Below are positions 8,127-15,318 of a stretch of 44,057 nucleotides of DNA, piece after piece. The position numbers and the translations under genes are program-made. Where the stretch lies: the NCBI GenBank assembly GCA_016840085.1, contig JAEOTA010000085.1, forward strand, positions 81,441-125,497, in the 5' to 3' direction. A model generated the notes under the pieces. That model was not told the DNA's origin, did no database searches, and saw only the letters and a program-made list of their open reading frames with translations. The stretch's first letter is position 1, and every line of letters begins with the position of its first letter. The stretch comes from Promethearchaeota archaeon. Its GTDB lineage: Archaea; Asgardarchaeota; Lokiarchaeia; Sigyniarchaeales; SOKP01.

Positions 8127-9623
8127 TTATTCCTTTTCCAATTTGATTGGTTTACAATTTTTTCTTTTAATACCAGCAATCCTTTCTAATAAGGGTTGCC
8201 CAGGTTTAACCGCCTTTAAGCTTTTGGATTCTATAAATCCTGTTTTAATAGCTCCTTTAAAAATTTCTTCCCCTTTCTTATTTCGAGTGATAACAGAAGA
8301 CCATCCACTCCCAGAACCAATTGAACCAATTGAGATGTCAGCATAATCTGCTGTTAAATCTTCACAATAATGGCAGTTATTGCGAGCATAAGATTTAACA
8401 TCTTTAAGCGGAACTTTTAAATCTTCTCCGGTATCCAAATATATGATAAATTCACCACCACTAATGTCCATCTTTGTTACTTTATTAAAATCTTGGTTAA
8501 ATTGCTCTTTAATTAATCCAAGGACTCCTTCATAAGGAAAAGATTCCATGCAAAAAAGTCCTATTTTATATTTTATATTCTTGAAAAAAGGTACTCCACT
8601 TGGAAAAAGATTACCCTTTTCAATAGCATTCATCATACATGGAGTACCTACAACAGCTATATTGTCATATTTCTTGGCTTTATCGATAATAGCTAAAGTA
8701 GATGCGTTTGCATATTTAGTTCCCCCCGTCTTATATAGATCTTTCAAATTATCCACGATGACGGGTTCAGGCTTCCATTTCTCTTCTGAGTGCTGTACTG
8801 CTACAATCGCATCGACTAATTTATTCTTAAGTAAGTATTCAAGTAAAGAAGTAACAATCCCCCCATCTTGTCGTACTTTTTTAATATCATCCTTAGTGGT
8901 GCTGGCAGAATAGGTATTGATATAACCATTAATTTTTTCTGAAAATTTTAAAGAATTATCTCGCTTATTTATACTCTTACCCGCTTGTTCAATTGAAAAT
9001 GATCTCGGGCAAACAGAATAACATAAACCGCATTTCATACAAGTTTCATCATCGATCTCTAAAGTATCTGCTGTTACTGTAAGAGCATTTACTGGGCAAA
9101 TTGATGAGCACCAACCACATTGACAGCATACTTCAGAATCAAACACGATTGAAACAGGTTCAAAAAAATGTTCAATAAAATCATCAGGTATATCTTTAAC
9201 TTGATATCTATAGAAAAATTCTTTTTCCTCAATTTCTTTTTCTTCTCCTTTTACTTTCTTAATAACCTTTTTAATTTTAATCTCTATTTCTTCTTCAATA
9301 TAACCTTGTTCTTTTAGATAAATTATATCTCGTATTACATTTTCTGGTGGAAAATTGTCTATAATTTTCACAATTTCTTCCAGAAATAATAGTTCTTTAC
9401 CTTTTAGTTCTTCTAATACTAACTTGCGTTCTGTTTCGGCATCAACCATAGCATCTAAAATCTGATAAAATTCTTCCTCTGAATATTTTCCTGCTCCTAA
9501 GATTTCTTCTTTTGCTTCAAAAAAAGCACGAACCTGAAAATTTTCTGCCGCTTTATGTGTTGCTTCCATTAATAATTTAGGGGATATCCCATTAAAGGTT
9601 ATATCTTTTTCTATTTGAACCAT
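8127..9623 (-). CDS. FrhB-family F420/flavin oxidoreductase with long N-terminal helical/winged-helix-like extension
   Basis: 498 residues from ATG 9623. Residues 1 to about 155 are not part of FrhB; they are charged and helical, and around 72-125 resemble a winged-helix fold (KIIDNFPPENVIRDIIYLKE). Then come two [4Fe-4S] motifs (CCQCGWCSSIC from 166, CMKCGLCYSVC from 195) and the FrhB core (RQDGGIVTSLLEYLL, VGTPCMMNAIE, NNCHYCEDL, DISIGSIGSGSGW). The protein should bind FAD and F420. It follows the selenocysteine VhuD gene and precedes the second FrhB; having two different FrhB proteins in one operon suggests two F420 sites or two docking surfaces (inference). The extension may be the docking part. 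Confidence 0.85.
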   Translation of the reverse strand: MVQIEKDITFNGISPKLLMEATHKAAENFQVRAFFEAKEEILGAGKYSEEEFYQILDAMVDAETERKLVLEELKGKELLFLEEIVKIIDNFPPENVIRDIIYLKEQGYIEEEIEIKIKKVIKKVKGEEKEIEEKEFFYRYQVKDIPDDFIEHFFEPVSIVFDSEVCCQCGWCSSICPVNALTVTADTLEIDDETCMKCGLCYSVCPRSFSIEQAGKSINKRDNSLKFSEKINGYINTYSASTTKDDIKKVRQDGGIVTSLLEYLLKNKLVDAIVAVQHSEEKWKPEPVIVDNLKDLYKTGGTKYANASTLAIIDKAKKYDNIAVVGTPCMMNAIEKGNLFPSGVPFFKNIKYKIGLFCMESFPYEGVLGLIKEQFNQDFNKVTKMDISGGEFIIYLDTGEDLKVPLKDVKSYARNNCHYCEDLTADYADISIGSIGSGSGWSSVITRNKKGEEIFKGAIKTGFIESKSLKAVKPGQPLLERIAGIKRKNCKPIKLEKE

Positions 9624-9728
9624 AATTCTTATTTAATTTATTTTTTATTCAAAAAAATTAATTTAATATTTTAAAACCCCTTCCCTTGCGAGGAGAATCT
9701 TCTTATAACTAATATTTTTTTATAAGAA
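9624..9728 (-). promoter_or_regulatory. 3' untranslated region of selenocysteine vhuD with strong hairpin; candidate SECIS region
   Basis: On the minus strand, directly after the vhuD stop, TTCTTATAA and TTATAAGAA form a perfect 9-pair stem around an 11-base loop (about 9700-9728). It is followed by an unusually G/C-rich patch for this DNA (CTCCTCGCAAGGGAAGGGG, about 9672-9690) and then pure AT sequence up to the next ATG. Archaeal selenoprotein mRNAs normally carry a SECIS element in an untranslated region, and this is the only untranslated stretch of useful size in the hdrA-vhuD unit. I could not place the canonical GAA/A internal loop with confidence, so SECIS is a proposal, not a call. 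Confidence 0.35.
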
Positions 9729-10190
9729 TCATTCCAAAGGGGTAGTTAAGAGTTCCTTCATTTCAACTTCTGCTTCTTCTTCACCGATGTTAAGAGGACT
9801 TGGCCCTATTCTGCGAATTTTTTCAAAGGAATCTTCAACGCTTTTTACTAATTTTTCTGATTCTGCACTTGAGCACCAGTACATATTAATCCGCTCACTT
9901 CCAAATCCTCGTCTATCAAGAATTCTTTTAGCAAAGTCTATGTGTTTTGAGGCTGTAAAATTACCTTCTTTAAATTGACATTCATTTTCACGTCATCCAA
10001 CAACCATGACGCCGTCAGCTCCGCTTTTTATAGCATATAATATATGCTTTACGTCAACTCGTCCTGTACACCTTACTTTAATGATCTTTACTGAGGGTGT
10101 ATATTTTAAACGGGAAACTCCAGCTAAATCCGCTGCTCCATAGCCTCATTTTAAACAAGCAAACATTATTATCTTATAACTATTTTCCAC
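9729..10190 (-). CDS. vhuD: VhuD/MvhD-type [2Fe-2S] protein with two predicted selenocysteines
   Basis: 153 residues once two in-frame TGA codons are read as selenocysteine. The start is GTG 10190, ten bases after GAGGAGG; ATG 10166 is a poorer alternative. Residue 15 (TGA 10146-10148) sits in FACLK-U-GYGAADLAG, where the paralog at 2215-2646 has CNWCSYAGADLAG. Residue 66 (TGA 9993-9995) sits in VVG-U-RENEC, where the paralog has TGCHIGDC. The family's RCTGRVD and the C-terminal CSSAESEKL segment are intact, so the frame is under selection. The protein hands electrons to HdrA through its cluster. It starts 22 bases after the selenocysteine hdrA. The final TGA (9729-9731) is followed two codons later by TAA, so it is probably the true stop but could itself be read. 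VhuD is a known archaeal selenoprotein family. Confidence 0.85.
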
Positions 10191-10212
10191 CTTTTTTCAA
10201 CCTCCTCTAAGT

Positions 10213-12159
10213 TTAAGTCTCTAATAATGCAGAGATCTCCGAATATAGTTGATCATCTCGGAAATATTTAATATCTATAGCTTCTGTAGGACAACAACTA
10301 GCACATATACCACAGCCATCGCAGTTTAGATCATCAACAATAGCACTTTCTGCCTCCTCATCAATAATAATCGCGTTCTTTGGACATTCCTTTTCACATC
10401 TTCTGCAGGATATACAAAAATCCTTGTTGACTTCTGCAATTATAAGTTCAAGATCAATCTCTCCAGCAGATGTTAATTCAGCTACTTTACTGGCAGCTGC
10501 TCTGGCTTGTGAAACAGAATATGCTATATTTTTTGGACCTTGAGCAAATCCAGCAATAAAAATACCTCTGGTCTTAGTTTCTTGGGGCATCAATCCAAAA
10601 TGAGATTCTGTAAGAAAGCCATTTCGATCTATGTCCAAATTCAAAATTTTCGCAATTTGTTGTGTTCCTTCTGAGGGTAAAGCAGCACTTGATAAAACAA
10701 CTAAATCAGCATCAATTATTACAATCTTATCTGTTAATGTTGAATAAACCCGAACTTTCGCTTTTTTGGTCTCAGGATCTTCAGTGATCTCGCCAACTTT
10801 TCCTCGAATCATTCTAATCCCCGCATCTTTCGCCTTCTCATAATACTCTTCGAAACCTTTTTCGTTTGTTCTGATATCTATATAACAAATTGTGATACTT
10901 GCATCAGGAAATTCTTCTAAAAGTAATTGTCCATTCTTAAGAGCTAACATGCAACAAACACCGCTACAATATGGTCTGTCAGTTTCTCTAGATCCGACGC
11001 ACTGAATAAACACAATTTCTTTTGGTTTTTTATCATCCGAAATTCGATGTACATGTCCTTCTAATGGTCCATTAGGAGCTAAAATTCTCTCAAGTTGAGC
11101 TTGAGTAATTACATTTTCAAATTCACCATAACCATATTCCCCAAAAGGTTCATAGATATCCCATCCAGTGGCGATAATTATTGTACCGACATCAAAATTA
11201 ACTTCTTTTGGAACTTGGCTAAAGTCTATGGCATCTAATTCACATGCATCAACACAAGAAAAACATTCAACACACACATCTCTATTGATATCATAAATAA
11301 AGGGTACTGCTTGTCCAAATGCTATATCAATCGCTTTTCGAGCACCCAAATATGCATCAAAATAGTTGGTTATATAAGTTGGACAGACTTCTGTACAAGC
11401 TCCACAACCATTACATAATTTAGGATCAACGAATCGCGGTTTCATCTCAACAGTAACATTATACTTTCCTACATTTCCTGTAATTTCCTTTACTTCAGTA
11501 TAACTTAAAATCTCAATATTTTCATTCCGATTAACCTCCAACATCTTTGGACCACAAATTCATATAGCACAATCATTTGTAGGGAATGTTCTATCTAGTT
11601 GAGCCATTCTCCCTCCTATAGTAGTATTTTTTTCTACTAAATATACTTTAATTCCTTGATTGGCGAGATCGAGAGCAGCATTCATACCTGCAATTCCACC
11701 TCCTACTACTAATGTAGCTTTTGTAACTGGTACTGTTTTTATAGGTATAACTTCTAATCGCTTTGCCCTCTCAATACCAGCTTTCACTAAAATTTTCGCC
11801 TTTTCTAGAGCCTCTTCTTTACTTTCAGTACACCAACTACAATGTTCCCTCACATTTACCATTTGAAAATAGTAAGGGCTTAAACCTGCTTTTGCTAGTG
11901 AATCTCGATAAATTGGTTCGTGAGTTCTTGGAGTTCAAGCACTTGCAACAATTCGATTTAAATTCTTTTCTTTAATATCTTCTATTATTTCATTCTGTGC
12001 GGCATCAGTACATAGAAAAGCATTTTTCTTTGAAATTATTATACTTTCGTCAAGATCTTTTACATACTCTACTAATTTATTGCAATCGACTTTGCTATTA
12101 ATATTTATGCCTCAGTGACATGCATAGAATCCAATCCTATGATTTTGGTTATTATTCAT
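10213..12159 (-). CDS. hdrA: HdrA with three predicted selenocysteines
   Basis: 648 residues from ATG 12159 (an in-frame TAA just upstream excludes a longer start) to TAA 10213, with three in-frame TGA codons. Codon 16 (12112-12114) is in YACH-U-GINI, where paralogs have ICHCGINI. Codon 75 (11935-11937) is in VASA-U-TPRTHE, where paralogs have ASCTPRTHE. Codon 200 (11560-11562) is in TNDCAI-U-ICGPK, where paralogs have TNDCAICILAPK. The last matches the known selenocysteine site of methanogen HdrA. Domains: N-terminal cluster domain 1-135, FAD fold from about 147 (VVGGGIAG), inserted ferredoxin motifs at 249 and 296, two C-terminal [4Fe-4S] motifs at 582 and 613. Unlike the other two HdrA copies it is a single, classic module. 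A naive gene caller would cut it into pieces. Confidence 0.88.
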
Positions 12160-12544
12160 GTATTTTTACACATCCACCTCTTTTTTATACAAGATTGTAT
12201 AATTTTTAACAATTTTCTGAATTTAATAATTCCTTTTTTAGATTCTATTCTTTTTTAACATTTTTAATTCTTTCTATTTATCAATGTAATCGATTTTTAG
12301 GATAGTGATAGTGGGGATATATCATTTTTGCTCTAATTAGGGTTTTTGGAGGGTTATATGATGGAGAATGAAAGTATTATTTAGGTGGATGATCAATTTC
12401 CTACATTTTTATTTTAAATATTAACGTTAGTTTTTACAAATATGGAAGATATCTACAAAATAATCTTCGCAAAATGGAGTAGCAAAATGTAGGGTTTAAT
12501 CTATTAATTATTTTATAAGTTTAGGAGAAGAAATTTTTGATAAA
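12160..12544 (-). promoter_or_regulatory. Upstream region of the Hdr/F420 cluster with an 18-base inverted repeat
   Basis: No coding frame is supported here. An inverted repeat TTATACAA-GA-TTGTATAA occupies 12185-12202, 26-43 bases before the selenocysteine hdrA start, in the position of a promoter or operator, or as a leader-RNA hairpin. A weak ribosome-binding match (GAGGTGG) follows it. The remainder is AT-rich and featureless to my reading. Confidence 0.35.
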
Positions 12545-12730
12545 TCAATAATATGGCCTCATTTTTGAAGAATTCATGGTATTAAGATATCCTCTATAGT
12601 AGTCCGATTTATTAAGGAGATATTTCCGAAGGATTGGTCTGAACATCATTATAAAGAGACGTGAAACGGCTACTTTTTTTCTAACTTTACTAAAATAGTC
12701 ATCAAGTGTGTGAAATAAAGAATCTGCTTG
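12545..12730 (-). pseudogene. Decayed C-terminal fragment of an SDR epimerase paralog
   Basis: A 62-codon open stretch ending at TGA 12545 reads LDDYFSKVRKKVAVSRLF, then MMFRPILRKYLLNKSDYYR. This closely matches the C-terminal tail of the intact SDR at 13520-14515 (NDYFNDVRKKVAISRFFTMM and FRPIARKYLLNKSHYYKEY). Nothing corresponding to the other 270 residues is present; a stop lies just upstream of the matching part. It is a truncated copy left by duplication and decay, about 0.8 kb downstream of the functional gene. Confidence 0.7.
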
Positions 12731-12799
12731 TTTTTATTCAATCTCATCAAAAGAATTAAAAATAAAAAAAAATTGAAAATTTATTGTTTTTTGCTGGAA

Positions 12800-13132
12800 T
12801 TAACTTTCAGGAAGTTCCATACCTAACGCTTCAAATGCTTCTTGATAAGTTCCCCAAACTTCAACAGATGTTTCAAAACCCTCGATTTCTGAGAAATAAA
12901 CCATTTCTTTATTAACCATCTTCAGTGCTTCCTCAAGTTTTCCTTCTTTTACACGTGTAACACTTAAAGCTCTTAAACCATCTTCAGTAGATTTCCAAGC
13001 TGATAGTACAAGAGTTTCTTGTATAGATTCATCATCAGGAAACAAATTTTTTTGCACAGATTCAAGAGCTTTTTGTACAACTTCCCTTACAATGTGAGTG
13101 GGGTATTTCATAAACATGACTATATGTGGCAT
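12800..13132 (-). CDS. Small conserved-looking protein of unknown function
   Basis: 110 residues from ATG 13132. I do not recognise a named family with confidence. The opening MPHIVMFMKYPTHIVREVVQK and the later VSVTRVKEGK-like and SEIEGFETSVEVWGTY segments alternate strand and helix in a pattern compatible with a small ferredoxin-like alpha/beta barrel, as in dimeric stress-response or DUF3303-like proteins; this is a guess from pattern only. There is no signal peptide, membrane segment or Cys motif, so it is likely cytoplasmic. It lies between the SDR remnant and the intact SDR, all on the minus strand, but the large gaps argue for its own promoter. Confidence 0.6.
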   Translation of the reverse strand: MPHIVMFMKYPTHIVREVVQKALESVQKNLFPDDESIQETLVLSAWKSTEDGLRALSVTRVKEGKLEEALKMVNKEMVYFSEIEGFETSVEVWGTYQEAFEALGMELPES

Positions 13133-13519
13133 AATTTTACCCTCTTATATATATAAAATTTTATCCAATCAAATTGGATTCTATTGTGCATTATTTCTAA
13201 TCTTTAAAAATTTTTACATTTTTATCAAAGTAACTAGAGACGAGAAGGAGTATGTTCATGAGCAGATCTTGTACAAAATATCAAGAAAATAAAAAAAATA
13301 TGTTAGTTAAGATTTCGATACTTTTTTCTGATTAATAAAATCGATGCTAATCCAATACCGCTGAATAAAAAGTACATTTGATACCATGAATCACAGATGA
13401 AGATAAGTTAAAAAGAAATAATAGAACATGCCCTAAATGCGGCTCGTCAATAATTTTAGCTAATAATTATTATAGATGGACATGTGTAAAATGTGGTTTA
13501 AATATCTTTAAAAGAAATT
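13133..13519. other. Gap holding two gene fragments: a C-terminal membrane tail and a zinc-ribbon piece
   Basis: On the minus strand about 13306-13390 an open stretch reads FLFSGIGLASILLIRKKY and ends soon after; it looks like the C-terminal anchor of a lost surface protein. On the plus strand 13393-13530 an open frame reads TCPKCGSSIILANNYY and then RWTCVKCGLNIFKRN, a CxxC...CxxC zinc ribbon, ending at TAA 13528-13530. It has no start codon (an in-frame TGA lies just before) and overlaps the end of the SDR gene by some ten bases, so it is probably a remnant. Both calls are weak. Confidence 0.35.
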
Positions 13520-14515
13520 TTAATTTTTAATCTTAGATTCAGGATGATGGCTATTTAGATATTCTTTGTAATAATGAGATTTATTTAGTAAGTATTTCCG
13601 AGCTATTGGCCTAAACATCATTGTAAAGAAGCGTGAAATAGCTACTTTTTTCCTGACGTCATTAAAATAATCATTAAGAGTATATCTTTGATAATTCAGA
13701 AGGAATTGACTTTTATATGTTGTCATAAACCCACAATGAAATCCCTTTTTACTAAATGCTTCTTTAGGTAAAACCTCAGTACCAATACCAAAAATATCCA
13801 TCATTTCATTAAGATATTCCCGATAAGAAATTCGACATCGTTCTCCACCCGCAATATGTAAGATTTCTCCCCATATTTCATTCGTTTCCACTGCGTTAGC
13901 TAATGCATACCCCACATCTTTAGTATCACAAATTTCAATACACGTATCTAAGGGCATTTCAAACATAAGTGGATCCATTTGAAGCTTATTAATAGATACA
14001 ATATACGTTAAACGGAAAATAGCCCACTTTAATCCTGAATTTCTAATAATTTCTTCACACTTTACTTTTTGTTTCGCATACTCATCATCTGGATTTGGGT
14101 TAGGAAGATCTGTGGGGCTTATTAAAGGGTTTTCTAACCTATCTCCATATATTGCTACTGAAGAGGTAAAGATGATTTTTGGTTTTTGCGGTTGATTCTG
14201 CATTGCTTCAATAATATTTGAGGTTCCTCCAACATTAATTGATTCAGCAAATTTTGGCTTCTTATCAGCAAGTGGAGGTATAATTGCTGCTGTATGGATA
14301 ATTACATCTCGCCCTGATACTGCTTTTTCTACTTCCTTATAATTCCGTATATCTCCCCAGCATAATTCTACTTGATCTTTATACTTATTAGCAATTCTAC
14401 GGTTTTTTTTAGTTTTTATATCTAAAACTTTGATATCATGATTTCTTTTAAGTAATTCTTGTAATGTACTCAACCCAACATTTCCAAATGGACCTGTTAA
14501 TAATACTTTCACCAT
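13520..14515 (-). CDS. NAD-dependent epimerase/dehydratase (extended SDR family)
   Basis: 331 residues. ATG 14515 was chosen over an upstream TTG because GAGGT lies about seven bases before it. The Rossmann motif GPFGNVG is at 8-14, an acidic residue ends strand 2 (LDIK), HTAA follows strand 4, SSVAIYG is strand 5, and the catalytic pair is YAKQK (Tyr146, Lys150). Family members act on nucleotide sugars or on steroid-like or hydroxyl substrates; the substrate here is not visible. The C-terminus (RPIARKYLLNKSHYYKEY) is unusual and is the part duplicated in the remnant at 12545-12730. Two tandem copies of a promoter-region repeat lie upstream. Confidence 0.85.
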   Translation of the reverse strand: MVKVLLTGPFGNVGLSTLQELLKRNHDIKVLDIKTKKNRRIANKYKDQVELCWGDIRNYKEVEKAVSGRDVIIHTAAIIPPLADKKPKFAESINVGGTSNIIEAMQNQPQKPKIIFTSSVAIYGDRLENPLISPTDLPNPNPDDEYAKQKVKCEEIIRNSGLKWAIFRLTYIVSINKLQMDPLMFEMPLDTCIEICDTKDVGYALANAVETNEIWGEILHIAGGERCRISYREYLNEMMDIFGIGTEVLPKEAFSKKGFHCGFMTTYKSQFLLNYQRYTLNDYFNDVRKKVAISRFFTMMFRPIARKYLLNKSHYYKEYLNSHHPESKIKN

Positions 14516-14572
14516 ATTTAACCTCAAAACTTAAATAATTTGATTTTTTGTGTGACTGAAATCTTTGTATTG

Positions 14573-14622
14573 TATAAGATTCAGATATATCTAATTATTA
14601 TATAAGACTCAGATATATTTAA
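14573..14622 (-). promoter_or_regulatory. Two direct repeats upstream of the SDR gene
   Basis: TATAAGATTCAGATATATCT and then TAA at 14573-14594 is repeated with two changes at 14601-14622, a 28-base spacing. The first copy contains the palindrome AGATATATCT. They lie 58-107 bases upstream of the SDR start and could be operator sites. The core GATATATC also occurs at 18272-18279 before the PadR gene. The rest of the 14516-14883 divergent gap is AT-rich with nothing else that I can support. Confidence 0.35.
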
Positions 14623-14883
14623 GTTATCGCATTATTATAGATTTATATAGGTTAAGGGAGGAGTATCTGATGAGAAAGTTATTTATATAACTAAATCACA
14701 AACGCATTTTACTACTAATGAAATCGAAGTGTAAGTATGGAAAATTGAACCTGTTATGGGAATAAACCATATGTGTATAAAGGTTATATGTTATTAGAAA
14801 TTAATGCTTTAAATATAAAGAAAGAGAATTAATAATTATAGAAAATTTACACTCAAAATCTTAATAAAATAGTGTTGATAAAA

Positions 14884-15318
14884 ATGAAAATTCAAAAAGA
14901 GCAAATAAAAGTGTACTGCATCATTACTTTGGGAATGAATATTGCATCAATTGTTCTAGGGCTTCTACATTACATAATTGGATTGAACATTGTTTTTGGA
15001 ATTATGTTTAGTGTTATTTTAGGTATAGTTTGGGTCTTAAATATTGGTTTACTTATCTTAAATGATTTTAAGATTGTAAAAAGCAACCCTATAGGCAAAA
15101 AGCTCAATCTTTTAGGTTATGGTTTTATTGGATTTCAGATAATCGCGATTTTTACCTTAGCAGGAGGTATATTTCTCTTAAATGCTGATTGGACCACTCC
15201 ATTAGTTCAATATTTGTTAATAGGTATTGGATTTTTTGGCTATTTCATCTATGGAAGCATTTTCTCTTATATAAATATTAAAAAAGTAGAAATTCGAGAG
15301 GTGTGGAAGTTTGAATAA
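14884..15318 (+). CDS. Four-helix membrane protein of unknown function
   Basis: 144 residues from ATG 14884 (a GTG at 14872 would add four). Four hydrophobic segments fill most of the protein: near residues 12-36, 38-58, 80-105 and 112-135, with lysine-rich short loops. No catalytic motif is visible and I recognise no family. Its end overlaps the start of the anchored hydrolase by eight bases, so the two are almost certainly cotranscribed and may act together in the membrane. A ribosome-binding site is not obvious. Confidence 0.65.
   Translation: MKIQKEQIKVYCIITLGMNIASIVLGLLHYIIGLNIVFGIMFSVILGIVWVLNIGLLILNDFKIVKSNPIGKKLNLLGYGFIGFQIIAIFTLAGGIFLLNADWTTPLVQYLLIGIGFFGYFIYGSIFSYINIKKVEIREVWKFE

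Noticed and set aside
9787..9978. Plus-strand frame of 63 codons
   Set aside because: It is antisense to the selenocysteine vhuD gene, which a gene caller would miss because of its TGA codons.
10213..11544. Separate shorter HdrA starting at an internal ATG 11544
   Set aside because: The frame continues upstream through three TGA codons at conserved Cys sites with full HdrA N-terminal sequence, so the ATG is an internal Met.
9729..12159. TGA read as Trp or Cys by genetic-code change
   Set aside because: Several genes end in TGA (for example 23066-24556 and 25723-26100) and Trp is encoded by TGG throughout; only conserved Cys sites of two selenoprotein families carry TGA.
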